64,000 bases of DNA from Nansenia antarctica (taxonomy: Eukaryota; Chordata; Actinopteri; Argentiniformes; Microstomatidae): positions 52,854,582 through 52,918,581 of the forward strand of contig OZ022342.1 of the NCBI GenBank assembly GCA_963989245.1, written 5' to 3'. Within the stretch, counting starts at the first letter, position 1; the number at the start of each line of letters is the position of its first letter. A program made the position numbers and the translations under genes. Of this stretch, positions 51,948-63,814 are shown piece by piece. The notes beneath the pieces were generated by a model that did no database searches, was not told where the DNA came from, and worked only from the letters and a program-made list of their open reading frames with translations.

Positions 51948-53195
51948 CAGAGGGTGCGGGTGGGCTCCCACACCTCCACAGCCCTCAGACTCAGCACTGG
52001 GTCCCCCCAGGGCTGCGTGCTAAGCCCCATCCTCTACAACCTCTACACCTACGACTTCACCCCCGTCCACCCCAGCAACTCCATCGTAAAGTTTGCAGAC
52101 GACACCACCGTGGTGGGCTGCATCTCGGGGGGGGACGAGGCGGCGTACAGGGATGAGGTAGAGCAGCTGAGCAAGCTGTGCAAGGTTAACAACCTGTTGC
52201 TGAACCAGTCAAAGACCCAGGAAATCATCGTGGACTTCAGGAGGAAAAAATCTGAGGTCCAGCCCCTGCTCGTCGATGGAGGGAGCGTGGAGAGAGTCTC
52301 AACCCTCCGATTCCTGGGGGTGCACATACAGGATGACCTGTCCTGGAAGATCAACACAGCAGCCATCATCAAGAAGGCACAACAGCGGCTCTTCTTCCTG
52401 AGAGTCCTCAGGAAAGACCACATCGGACAGGAGATGCTGGTGACCTTCTACCGCTGCGCAGTGGAGAGCATCCTCACCTACTGCATCTGCATCTGGTTCT
52501 CCAGCTGCACAGCTGCAGAGAGCAATGCGCTACAGAGAGTCGTGAGATCGGCCCAGAAGATCACCGGCGCCCCCCTCCCCTCTCTGGAAGAGCTGTACAA
52601 CACACGCTGCCTCAGGAAGGCCTCCAAGATCTCCAGAGACCCATCCCACCCTGGGTACGAACACTTTGCTCGGCTGCCCTCGAACAGGCGGTTCAGGACC
52701 ATGTTCGCAAGGACAAACAGACTGAAGCTCAGCTTCTACCCCAGGGCCATCCAGGCCCTGAACACAGCAAAGACCTAGGTTCTAGGCCCTGGACAATCTA
52801 GACAAATTGATGGCAGCTACTAGATTGAAATCAAGTGTAATACTGAAACACAACTGTGTACATTTCAAACCTGCAAACTGCGACACTTTAAATGAATGTG
52901 CAATAACACTATGTGCAATATGACAACCCTAGGGTACATAAGGTTCAGAGAATAGGAAATGTTAGAATAGGTATAGCATAGCATAGAGTACAGCACAGTG
53001 TTTTATTTGTATAGTATAGTATAGTGGATAGTGTACATAGCCTTTATTTATGTAAACCAGCTCTTTTCCCTTCTTGTTTTTAGTTTTTTTTTCCTAGCAC
53101 CAGGGGAGCCCCCCCTCCCAAATTTCGTTGTTTGGTACCTGTACTATATCAATGACAATAAAGACCATTCATTCATTCATTCATTCATTCATTCA
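51948..53195 (+). mobile_element. L2/CR1-group LINE, strongly 5'-truncated, inside piggyBac
   Basis: Same family as the LINE at 20070-22395. The 3' UTR shares AAATTTCGTTGTTTGGTACC, then CAATGACAATAAAGACCATT and an (ATTC)n tail at about 53165-53195. Only the C-terminal half of the RT is present. Confidence 0.92.
51954..52778 (+). CDS. LINE reverse transcriptase C-terminal part, 274 codons open
   Basis: Contains STGSPQGCVLSPILYNLYTY (motif B) and FADDTTVVG at about 47-55 (motif C, Asp pair), then QLSKLCKVNNLLLNQSKTQE and a KKAQQRLFFLRVLR thumb region, ending ALNTAKT-stop. It lacks motif A and everything upstream, so it is inert. Uninterrupted to the natural stop, hence recent. Confidence 0.9.
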   Translation: MRVGSHTSTALRLSTGSPQGCVLSPILYNLYTYDFTPVHPSNSIVKFADDTTVVGCISGGDEAAYRDEVEQLSKLCKVNNLLLNQSKTQEIIVDFRRKKSEVQPLLVDGGSVERVSTLRFLGVHIQDDLSWKINTAAIIKKAQQRLFFLRVLRKDHIGQEMLVTFYRCAVESILTYCICIWFSSCTAAESNALQRVVRSAQKITGAPLPSLEELYNTRCLRKASKISRDPSHPGYEHFARLPSNRRFRTMFARTNRLKLSFYPRAIQALNTAKT

Positions 53196-53900
53196 TATTT
53201 ACGATCGTCGGCCTCGACCATTTTCCGAGCAGATTGTTGGGAGAAATTGACTCTTAACACACCTCACACCACAGGATAACCTTGTAGGATAATCTTTAGA
53301 GCCATCCGATAATCAGACATTTGCTGTCCTTGGTCGGAAGGGGGGAAATCGAGCCAAAATCGTCCAGATTATCTTTATGTGTGTACCAGGCTTTAGTCTT
53401 ATTTTACAATAGTTTTACCTAAGAAAAGATTTCATATCTTGTGAAAGATAACTGTACATACTATCGATGCTGCATGAAGAACAGGATGAGGAAGACGAGG
53501 AGACAATTATTGGTCCTGAGTTTGAAATCTCTAATGCTGATGATCTAGACTAGGTGCCAGAGGGTCAAGCTGTAGTGGTGAGTGTGTCTTGGAATCCAGC
53601 TCTCCTAGATGAAGAAGACTCCTTTGATGACAACGAACACTCATCTGATGAGTCCTCTGAAGAGGAAACTCAGTCCAATAGATTGAGGAAAAAGAGACAT
53701 CCCCCCACTCAGGGCAGAACAAGAAGCCACAACATCCTGAGGAGCTGCCCAGGACCTGGACCTGGTTCAACAGCTGTTTCACTGAAAGATGCCTGGGATA
53801 TGTTCATCAGTGACAACATCATTGAGGAGGTTCTGAAATGCACCAACTTAGCATCGACAAAGAGGAATTCATGGCCATTATTGGTTTGGCTTGTCAGGGA

Positions 53901-53926
53901 GGGGGGGGGGGGGGGGGGGGGGGGGG
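53901..53926. repeat. G homopolymer, 26 nt
   Basis: Longest homopolymer of the window, within the piggyBac transposase. The length may be an assembly artefact. Confidence 0.9.
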
Positions 53927-54070
53927 CAAGAGCTGGGTTGTGGCCTTACGGGAGCTGTTTCTTGGTCCGCTGCAAAATCCACTGTACTAGGCCACCGGTG
54001 TACAAGGCCCTCATGAGATATGAGATATGACATCTGCAGCTTCATACGATTTGATGACAAGAGGGCCAGG

Positions 54071-54362
54071 CAGTGGCGTAGCGGACGGGCCCGCAAGCGA
54101 CGCACCGCGGGGGGGGGGGGGGGGCCCAGCCACTAGGGGGCCCCCTAACATTGGTTGCTAGCACCCCCTCTCATTGCTCTCACTTGTTTGTACCTTTTGC
54201 TAAGTCAAGCATTTAAAATGTAGAGTGCATATTGCAAAATTTCGCAACGTCAATAATGCATCGACGGACTCTAAAAAACGCACGTTTTTTTTTACCTCCG
54301 TTGCGAAAGGGCCCCCGCCGACACCTTGCGGGGGGGCCTCAGGATTTTGCGGTACGCCACTG
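54071..54362. mobile_element. hAT-type MITE, 292 bp, perfect 8-bp duplication
   Basis: Terminal repeats CAGTGGCGTA / TACGCCACTG, and GGGCCAGG present exactly on both sides (54063-54070; 54363-54370). Removing it rejoins the piggyBac transposase sequence. Internal GCGGGGGGG.. and CCCCC runs are mirror images. Confidence 0.95.
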
Positions 54363-55658
54363 GGGCCAGGGCTTTACAACTGGAAACATACCACAAGGTG
54401 GCATTCAGGTATGTGTGGGACTGTTTCCTGGCCAATTGCAGAAGCCAGTTGATCCCCAGTGACTGTGTCACCATAGAAGAGCAGCTTGTGCCATTCCGGG
54501 AAAAGTGCAAGCTCTTGCAATACATGCCCAGCAAGCCTGCTAAATACGGAATAAAAATATTTTGGATGTGCGATGGGAGGGTCCCTTATGCAACAGACGG
54601 AATGGTCTACACAGGAAGACAGCCAGGAGAGGAGGTTCAGAGCAACATTTGTGCAGTGGAATCAGACAGACAGGTGAATATAGAATACAGAAGTGAATAT
54701 ACTCTTGAAGTTCTAGCGCAATAACTTGGAAAATGAAAAAAAATACCATTGTGAGAAATTGATTTATTCATAAGTAAAAGAGTAGAATGGAATAAAATAA
54801 AAATACAATAGATAATGTATTCAGTTTATTTTAGTGTTAGAATTTAGATAATTCCATGTTGAGTAAAAAATGGTTTCTTTTTTGTTGTTGTTGTTTTTAA
54901 TCATAGGTCACAATCACAATGGACAACTTCTTCTTGAGAAGAAGACGACCGCTGTGGGGACTCTTCACCAGAAGCAAGCCGGACATACCGCCTGTCATGA
55001 AGCCATCCAAATCAAAGAAGATGCATGGCTCAGAATTTGGATTCAATGGCAACATGACCATAGTGAGTTATGTGCCGATGAAGGGAAAGACTGTTGTCTT
55101 CCTAAGCACCATGCATGATGAAAAAGCAGTGGATGACAATAATGTGAAGAAGAAACCAGAAGTGATCCAGTAGTATAACAAAAAAAGGAGTGGTGGACAT
55201 AATGGATCAGATGGTTCGCACCTACAGTACTCATGTAAGCGGAGAACACAGAGGTGGGCCATTGTCTTCTGGCACAATGTGCTGGATGTTGCCTACACCA
55301 ACTTCACGTTATGTGTGACAAATAAACATATTTCAAATGTATTATTGTTTGGTCCAAATCACTGCTAAAATTATGATTTTAACACAACTATTATTATAGT
55401 ATGTCTTTTTTTTTCTTTTTTTTTAATCACACTTGCATACATGGGTAATTTATTGTCCCATTTGTGTAGATTTGATGTAGTAATACAAACACAAATGTTG
55501 TTCATGAGTAAGAAAGGAAAAATTCAAATAATGATTGTTGGTAATCAAAAACAAGATATAGGCTATACAGTATATGTATACTTGAAATATTAAATTATGA
55601 AATAAACCCATGTTGTGCATTAGAAGGGGTTTGCATAGCGTGTGCATCAAAGGGTTAA

Positions 55659-56095
55659 AAGGGGGATTCATGTTTTGTGTTTGTTTTTTAAACGTACCTC
55701 TTGCCGCTCAAATTCTATCAAAACATTTGCTGAAGTTAAAATGGAACAGCATTTGAGAAACAAGCGGATTGTTACACTCCTCTCAGATAAAGGACATCCT
55801 GACCTTTAACCTCTAGACCTACAGCCCCATTCCTCCTGCTGTATGGCGCCAACCACCCCCATCGCTCATTGCACTGACTTATAGGACTAGTAGCTAAACG
55901 TGGCTCCATTGGAATAGCATTGGATTGTCCCTGTCATGTGTTTGAGATTAGGCCAGCAGATCTGGAAGAGGCCAAGCCACCAACTGTTGGGCCGTGTGAT
56001 TCTAATTAGCTTGTTGTTTCACTGTTGTTGTTCTTGGGAGCAGAGGTGACCCTCAGGTCTGGGCCGAGGGGAGGAGAGGAGAGAGAGAGAGAGGA
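55659..56095. other. Intergenic, no feature seen
   Basis: Nothing recognised downstream of the piggyBac TTAA. Confidence 0.6.
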
Positions 56096-56492
56096 GGTTA
56101 GGCGGGGAGAAGAGAGGAGAGAAGGGTCAGGGAAGGGCGGAGAGGAGTTTGGGGAGGAGAGGAGGAGAGAAGGGGAGGATAGAGGAGAGGAGACAAGGAG
56201 TGGATAGAAGAGAGGTGAGAGAGAGGAGGTTAGGCGGGGAGAAGAGAGGGGAGGAGGGTCAGGGAAGGGCGGAGAGGAGTTTGGGGAGGAGAGGAGGAGA
56301 GAAGGGGAGGATAGAGGAGAGGAGACAAGGAGTGGATAGAAGAGAGGAGAGAGAGAGGAGGTTAGGCGGGGAGAAGAGAGGAGAGGAGGGTTAGGGAAGG
56401 GCGGAGAGGAGTTTGGGGAGGAGAGGAGGAGAGAAGGGGAGGATAGAGGAGAAGAGACAAGGAGTGGATAGAAGAGAGGCGAGATGGGGTGG
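56096..56492. repeat. 132-bp purine-rich minisatellite, three copies
   Basis: GGTTAGGCGGGGAGAAGAGA starts units at 56096, 56228 and 56360. Almost pure G/A on +. Yields spurious frames on both strands. Confidence 0.95.
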
Positions 56493-59281
56493 TTAGAGTA
56501 GAGGAAAGGAAAGGAGGATAGAGGAGAGGATAAGGGAGCAAAAAGTACTGTCACACATTACACACACTGTCGCCCTCTCCAGCTCATCCTCCTTCATTTC
56601 TCTTTTTACCCCTCTCTCTCTCCCCTTCTGTTCTCTCTCCCCTCTTTTTTTGTGTCCTGTATCTTACTGTGCCTCCTCTCCCTTCCTCTCTACCCCCCTC
56701 TCATTATCTCCATCTTTCTCTCTCTCACCCTCTCGCTCTTCGTTCTCCGTCTTTTCTTATGGGTGTAGCAGTAATGAAATACTTTATAGTACCTCAGTTA
56801 CATTAGGGGGAAGTGCAGAATGTAGCCCATATTTTAAAGTTATGGAGTAGGTGTGATTCACCAATTCATCTGCCAGGTTCAATTCAATTCAACTTTACTC
56901 AGACAGGATTGTCCACTCAGCAAACAGTTGTCACTGTTTCCCCGGGTTCCAATTCATTCGTGTGTGTGTGTGTGTGTGTGTTCATTGGTCAGCTTCCAGA
57001 AGTGTTTGAGAGATGGATGAAGTGCCCTATGATGGGGGCACATACCAATCCAATAGTGCCTATAATGAAAGTGCATAGTTTTTTTAAAATATAAAGTTAA
57101 CCATATGAAAGATGTAGCTCAACATTGGGGAGAAGAATAATAGCCTCTAGTGCTCAGTCTCAGCAGATTGTCCTGTCTTTGTGATGTTGTGAGCAGAGGA
57201 CAGTGTGTGTGTGCATGTGCGTGTGTGTGCGTGTCTGTGCGTGTGTGTGTGTGTGTGTAAAAACCTGATTTGTTCCTAATTTCTGTATGAACCTTTAAGA
57301 CGACTCGTGATTCACTGCCAAAACTCCCAAACTGCCCAATCGGAGGGGATGGTTTAGATGACTGCAGGAAACAGGGGAGCTGTAATGTGATTGGAGTGTT
57401 TGACGCAGGGGTTCTCTGGTCCGTTGACAGACAAGGTGAGAGGCAGAGAGACAACACACTTCCCTCTCTCCGAAAGCTGAAGGCTATGACTCATTAATGA
57501 TGGAGCTTTTGGATGAGGTAAAGATCCGGAGAGAGTCACGGAACAACAACGGAGCGTATGACTCAACAGGATAGGACGTATACAAAGATACACATGGATA
57601 ACACTAATGTGATTTGGTGAAGAGTATGATAGAATCATTGGTAAGCTGAAGATGAGGTCATGTAACCGCCGGGTTCAAACCCGGGTCTTCGTCATGCTAC
57701 GTACTGTATAATATAATAGATACTGTTAACAGACTCAGTGCTAATGTGAATGTTGGTTCACTGTCATTAGATTGGTGTTTTGATAGCGGTGTCATGTTTT
57801 TAGCATTGAAGATCACACCAAGAACATCAACCCCAATCCAAGATCCAATTCATATGTGCTTTAATTGTGTCATGGCTCTTTGTGTGAAATGAATCCATGT
57901 CATTGGTACTTGGCCAAAAAACTTTGACTTGACTACTATATATGGGCAACTGGTATTTACCGGTAGTAATTTGAAATAGCCTGCTGAACTCGTTGCCCTC
58001 AAATGCAAGGCATGCATAACTGACAGCTGTCATCAGCTTTAGTAGAGATCAAGATTACACTTGATGTATGGCTAAATCTATTATATTTTTCATTGGTTAA
58101 ATAGATGTCAAGGTCACGACTGAATTCCCATAATACCTCTCCCAATATCTTTTTTTTTCTGGAATTTCTACATTGTAGGTGGTGTGGGATTATATTCTTA
58201 AGCCGGTGGCAGAAACACATACAACAGCAGAGATGAGATGTGACCGTTTTAGACGGTTTTAAAATGCAGTTTTATTGATATGAACGACCCATTATTTGTC
58301 GGCTGTTGGCATTTCCAAGATCCAAGACATCTGCTCAAATCTTAGCTTTCAGTCTTAAAATGATGATGGAGCTGTCACAGCAATTCTGTTGACAGTTAGG
58401 TTGTTATTATAACTCGTTTTCTAGCTAGTTAGATCACTTAGATAAGGTTAGCAAACATTCGTTGTTGTTTCTGTGGGGGAATTTTTGTCAAGCTAGCAAG
58501 ATAATTGAGTTATATACTTTTCTACCATTGTGATCAAAACAGTTGCTGCATCTCAACACAACATTCTGAAACTGGGCAGTCTCATCTTGTCTCGGGCTTT
58601 TGTATGTGTACCTGGCTTTAAAGACTTTAATGTGTGTTCTATAATGGAATTATTTACAAAGACCCATGTTCTTATTTCCAAGGTTCCAAGCACCATTCCA
58701 GAATCCCATTGCTGCATACAGGTCACTAGAATGTTAGCCTCTAACTAGCATTTACCAACAACGTTCTATTACCCTTACAGAACATCTGTACATGACAAGA
58801 TGACGTTACCACCACTAATCTCCCCCTGCGGTATCACTGTGATCTACGTTTGTTTCTCTCTTCTGGATCATCCTCAAAGACAAGTGGAAAGCATTTAGGT
58901 TTGTACTTTAGAGCCGTCCACAGTCACAGATTAAGCCTGGTGCATTAATGGATTATGGGACCGTGTTTTTTTTTTTGTGTGTATTTGTACAGTCACTCCC
59001 CGTTCATTCACTTGACTGACGTAGCGGGATTACCATACTACTCCTCTCCCGGCAGCACTAGAGGGGACATGTGGGTGGTCACATCCCTTGCCTGGACGGT
59101 TGGTTGATTTTAACATGTTGCTGGCAACACCAGTGTTGCGGGCCTGAACTCATATGGTCGTCTTATATCTGACTAAATGTAGTTTGTGTTTACTGTATAC
59201 TGTAGCTTTGGATATGGGCCTCACTCTGCTAAGTGGCCATGCTATTATATACTGTACTGTACACACACTTTGTTGGTGGTG

Positions 59282-59286
<5 letters not shown>
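56493..59286. other. Intergenic, no gene; GT arrays
   Basis: GT arrays at about 56959-56981 and 57205-57258. A tRNA-B-box-like word (CCGGGTTCAAACCCGGGTC) at about 57670 may be SINE debris. No coding frame supported. Confidence 0.5.
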
Positions 59287-59370
<84 letters not shown>

Positions 59371-59372
59371 CT
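59287..59372. repeat. (CT)n microsatellite
   Basis: CT array of about 85 bp. Confidence 0.95.
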
Positions 59373-60867
59373 CACGTGTGCATGCTGTTTTTCCGATGAT
59401 ATACCTCTCCAATCTGTCACTCCCCTCCCAGATTGTCCTCCTCCATGGAAGAATTAAGCCGTAATCTGCCGGCATGGAGTGAGCAGTGGAGAGAGAGAGA
59501 AAAGCCAAAATGTGTTTTCATGTGTTGGAAGTTGAACGGTAGTAATAATCCTCTGCATCCGTTACTTTAACAACAGTGTTAGTGGAATCTTTTATGGATG
59601 GATGTTACAATAGAGATGAAGAGGCACAGTAGAGTCACTGGACTGTGTTGTCTCGTGTATGACCATACCTCTCCCCTCCTCTCCTCTCCTCTCATGGTCT
59701 ACTCGACTCTCTCCTCCCTTCTCCTCTCCTCACCTCTCCAACCCCCCCCCCCCCCCTCCTCTGCTCTCCTCTCCCCTTCCTTCTCCTCTCCTATCAAGTC
59801 AATCTACCTGGTAACATAAAGGTAAATTATCTAAATGGCTTCAGAATCCTGAATTCAGAATTGTTGCCCTGGGATTCTAGGTGGAAGAGGTCTTCTCCAA
59901 TTGGCTGCTTTTCCGTGATCTTTCTTTCTCTGCTTCTTCTTCCAAATCAACCTAATTTCCGCTGAATGTTGACCCCCCCTCCCCGACCCTAAGGTCAGTG
60001 TGATGGACACAATAGTGGAGTAAAGTTTAATACAACCAATGTTGTATTAGTCATTACAGTACGGACATTGCTGAATAATAGCCTCTGAATGTGCTATTTA
60101 CAAGAGATCTAAATGATTAAGCAATATCCCCAAAAACATCTGTGCACCATTGACTCATCAACTGGGCACAACGTATTGTAGATGTAAGCAATAAGCAAGT
60201 TGCAATGTTCCCCTTAGTAATGCAGATATCAGGATGAGGTTTGCATATTTTTTTGCTCCATCCCTTTCTTTTACAACCGTGACCTGGGGTTGACCTTACC
60301 TACTACCCATGTGAGCGAGTGATATTGCGCACCCCACACATTTCAGTTCCTGGAAAGACTTATGACACAGAGGGGTCAGGGGGTAAGTTGATCACGTTAT
60401 CATCCGCTCCTGTAATCTCCTAGGTTAGAAAGAAAGAGTACAATTGGCTTATTTCAATTGAACCGGAGCAAAGTGATTTCGCATGAGAAAGCGCACACGT
60501 GTTCATTTGTTTGTTTGTTTGTTTGTTCGTTGGCATGTTCTCTTTCGGCAGGTTAGCAGGGGGTGTGCTCTCCCTGTACCATGCGCTGTGAGGTTGAAGC
60601 ATGTTTCCCCTACCAGTGGGCATGGCTGGGGCACTGAGAGGTGGGTGGGAGAGGAGGCTATTCTTTTTTGTTATGAAATCTGATCTCAATCTGCTTGCAT
60701 AACGGTGAGATTGAGAGCGACCTTCGTGGTCAGTGCACGCGGCACACAGCATCCCCTGTTCTCTGTGGTGGGGACACAGCGTGCCCGTGGGCGAGACAGC
60801 TGACTCCTGAACTCTCAGGTCACTCGCTTTTTTCTTCTTCTTCTTCTCCTTTTTTCCCCCCCTCCAT
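59373..60867. other. Intergenic, no gene
   Basis: CCTCT-rich tract with a C15 run (59742-59756) and (TTTG)n at about 60506-60528. Nothing else recognised. Confidence 0.55.
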
Positions 60868-61500
60868 TTACATTTTAAATTGTTGCCATTTAGCAGACGC
60901 CTTATTCCAAAGCGTCCAAAGCGTCTAAAGCGTTGATTGTAAGTAATCAATACATTTGACTAAGTACGTGAATCATCAATCCATCAGTCGTAGCAGGAAA
61001 AGTAATCAGTGGCCATTGGCAGTCGTCGTGCTAGAAGAAGACTCTTTTTTTTTTTTTGTAGACACTGGAGAAACAGCACAAGGGGGTAGTAGAAATCTCA
61101 GGAGAAACAGTGTAGGGGGAGAAGCAAGTGTCTCTGGAGACACAGTGCAGGGGGGTAGTAGTTGTCTAAGAAGGAGCAGTTAAGGTGTAGCCTGAAGAGA
61201 TGGGTCTTCAGTCTCCGACGGAAGATGGGGAGTGACTCCGCAGTTCTGACAACCGTGGGAAGCTTGTTCCACCAGCGGGGAGCCAGTGTAGTGAAGAGAC
61301 GTGACCGGGCAGCGTGACTGCCACATTGGCGTAGAGGTGGTGGGGCCAGTCGGCCAGCAGAGGTGGAGAAGCGGAGCGAAAGGGCTGAAGTTTGGGGGGT
61401 GACCACTGCAGGTAGGCAGGGGCTGTCCCTTTTGCTGTCCTGTAGGCGAGCACCAGGGTCTTAAATCTGATGCGAGCTGCTATCGGGAGCTAGTGAAGGG
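60868..61500 (-). pseudogene. LINE 3' portion on minus strand
   Basis: The 3' end word, reversed, is GCGTCTGCTAAATGGCAACA, the common fish LINE terminus. Upstream on the minus strand a frame reads AYRTAKGTAPAYLQ, VTPQTSALSLRFSTSAGRLA, SRLFTTLAPRWWNKLP and SLPIFRRRLKTHLFRLHL. The (L/A)PRLWN-x-LP...FK-x-x-LKTHLF block is the C-terminus of a family of fish LINE ORF2 proteins. 5'-truncated and frame-shifted once. Confidence 0.75.
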
Positions 61501-62700
61501 TGAGAAGGAGGGGGGTAACAACCATTCTCTTGCTTTCCTCAACAACAATTGATATTTAACGACTCAAATTCAACATTTTTTTCCTTCTATTTCTGAACTC
61601 TCACCCAGACAACAAAGCGAAGCAAAACTCTCACACATTTCGAACCTATCCGTGGGTGTCAGTGATAAAATTGCAGTGCAATCTGATGTGACCCATAAAA
61701 CAAGCAATCAGGACATGACTGAGACCTCAACTGAGGCCAAAACCCAGACTCAGACTGTGGTTAGCAGGCCACGAGAGGTCAACAGACAACCATATCCTAA
61801 AGGAGCTAGCTATATAAGTGCACTGTAGTCACTTAATGGGGAGGGTGTAGCTTTACTCAACTGCATGGGTTTGCACAAGAGGAAGCCAATTATCGTGTCC
61901 TTCGGCTGAGGAGATGCCTCCTGACACTTAGTGGTCCAGATGAGACCTGTTCCCAAGACTGTGCTGTGCTCTGCTCTTCCACCATATGTCATTGCTCCTT
62001 CCGGAGGCACAAAGGGAGATATGTGGCCCCAGCATCTAACTGCCACAGAAGAAAGTCACAACACTGTATGAAGAGTGAGGCAAATATTTAACGTTTGTTC
62101 CCTCTTGGCTTTATGGTAGGTGGCCATTTTCAGCTGTCCAAGCATACATTTACACTGAACAACCGCAGGGAAGGGGAACCGTTGACATTCCTCTCTGTCT
62201 CTGGGGAGACTATAGAACCATGAAAGGGTACCTGTCATAAACCATTACATTTCTGTCAACTTAGGTGGTGGGAAAATAGGCCCGCTGTTTTCATATTAGA
62301 AAGGGATGCATTATGGTACAGAGAGTTCAGACAGTGTTTTGTCGCTGGGACTGCTGAGCCCACCGTACAAATGTGCTATGTAGGCTGTGTACAGTATGTG
62401 TTTTGTATTAGTTGTGCAAATATGTAGCCACAAACATAACTGTCTGAGGACAGACTGTTCAAGACACCATAGACCTACATTCATTTAGAACTGAATTCTG
62501 AGTTTAAAGGTTAAAAAATGAACACTTTACTGAGTACATATCAGCCCACTCTTTAAAGAGAGTCTTTTCCCTTCTTGGCAGTTTTACTTACTTCCATCAG
62601 TGGCAGCTGGACATAAGACTAGATGATATAAAGAAAGACAGGCCTATGAAAATCAACATTGTCTTTAATATTGAAGAGAGAACCGGATATGAATAACTTC
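61501..62700. other. Intergenic, no gene
   Basis: No repeat family or coding frame recognised. Confidence 0.5.
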
Positions 62701-62879
62701 CAAGAACTACTCTACACTAGGCTGCTTTGCCCTACGGTCTTCCGTCTGCTTTGCTTCAGAATCAGTGAAAGTGTGTAAAAAAAAAAAAAATGTGTCGGAT
62801 TGTTTGAATTGTAGCCGCTAGAGGGATACACATACAGCCTTCCAAACTCCGTAAACACCGTCCCATCACTGTGTGCCAT

Positions 62880-63814
62880 GGAGAAATGGAATCGCCGCCG
62901 TCAGTGAGTACCTGTGACTTCCCACTTCAGCAGAAAAAGAAAAAAAACACACAGCCCCTGGAAACGTTGGAAACATGAGTTGCTCGCTCTTTAAAAAGAC
63001 TTACGAAGAAATTGCTCTTAAAGCGGACGACCAGTTCTGGCTGCTCTTCTCCTCGCAGTGTTTCTCTGCTTCAGGCAAATCAATGAGGATCGCGATGCTT
63101 ACTTCTGCTGCTGCTCTGCTCTCTCTCGCCTTACTACAGGATCATTTTGCGCATTTAAACTTTTGAATATCAAAAAAGCAAGTTAAGGAATTTATATTTG
63201 TTTTTTTTTGTTTCTTTCTTTTTTTGGTTCCTTTTTAATAAAATATGACAGGTCGGTTTATTTTCACTTTTCTTTGGAATTTAATATGTGGCATATTGTA
63301 TACGGTTTTACGGGTAGGATAAGGAGACAACTAAAAGGTGTGACAAGCGCTTGGCGGACAACTGTGGGTTTCGGCGAGTAACTCCTACAATCCAAGAGGG
63401 GATGAGGGGGCATCAACCGGATCCCCTCTTTGATTGATTACTTATTAGTCATCCTTCTGGCTAAATGAGACCCATTGAAAAGGCACCATGGAACACATGC
63501 ATTAATCAAATATTCCTGTGTCCCTTGAATCTCTCCAGAAGAGAAGTCTTACTTTTGCTTAAACGGGCAAGGAAAGGGGGTCGTGGCTTAACATTATAAA
63601 GGGGGGGATAACAGTATCGCTCCATGGGTTTATTTAGACTGAATCTACGGTTAGACAAGCAGCTGTAAGGAAAAAAAAAAGAGCTGAAAGAAAAACTTGG
63701 GAAGATTTCAAAGAGGAACATTGTGGACCTACGCATTTTATAGTTATCCAATTATTTTCTCTACATTGTTATTTTATTTTATTTTTTAAATATTTACCAC
63801 CTCTTCTCTTGAAA
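62880..63814 (+). promoter_or_regulatory. Putative pappa upstream region / 5' UTR
   Basis: Repeat-poor DNA before the pappa start. It contains a TATA-like ATTATAAAGG at 63593-63602, about 215 bp before the ATG, and an AT-rich block at 63415-63530 (TTGATTGATTACTTATTAGT, CATGCATTAATCAAATATTC) that looks conserved. A 63-codon upstream frame starts at 62975. The transcription start is not determined. Confidence 0.4.

Larger units (their letters stand above)
53470..55320 (+). pseudogene. piggyBac transposase (PGBD4-like), disrupted
   Basis: Acidic N-terminus (DEEDSFDDNEHSSDESSEEE) at 53610-53690, then AWDMFISDNIIEEVLKCTN and a G26 run that breaks the frame, then FIRFDDKRAR at about 54037-54070. 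After the hAT MITE come ETYHKVAFRYVWDCFLANC, VTIEEQLVPFREKCKLLQYM, PSKPAKYGIKIFWMCDGRVP, YTGRQPGEEVQSN. In a later segment come MDNFFLRRRRPLWGLFTRSK, FGFNGNMTIVSYVPMKGKTV and VFLSTMHDEKAVDD. DEQLVPFR-type and SKPAKYGIK blocks are diagnostic. Two of the catalytic acidic blocks (FDDK, TIEEQL for TVDEQL) can be read. Stops and frameshifts make it dead. Confidence 0.9.
50879..55654 (+). mobile_element. piggyBac element, with three later insertions
   Basis: Ends CCCTTTGATGCACAACATGG and (right, reverse complement) CCCTTTGATGCACACGCTAT, each bordered by TTAA (50875-50878; 55655-55658), the diagnostic piggyBac target. TGCACAACATGGG also recurs inside the right end in inverse. The transposase lies on +. 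The 4.8 kb length includes a Penelope-like fragment, a LINE and a hAT MITE. Confidence 0.9.

Noticed and set aside
56006..56554. 182-codon minus-strand frame rich in SSPLSSP
   Set aside because: Translation of the 132-bp purine minisatellite. The periodicity is that of the DNA repeat.
57660..57700. tRNA-like T-arm (GGTTCAAACCC) near 57670
   Set aside because: No matching D-arm, anticodon stem or acceptor stem can be drawn around it. At best it is a decayed SINE promoter box.
60420..60950. 176-codon minus-strand frame
   Set aside because: Contains oligo-Lys from a T-rich tract and (TTTG)n-derived NKQT repeats. No family similarity seen.
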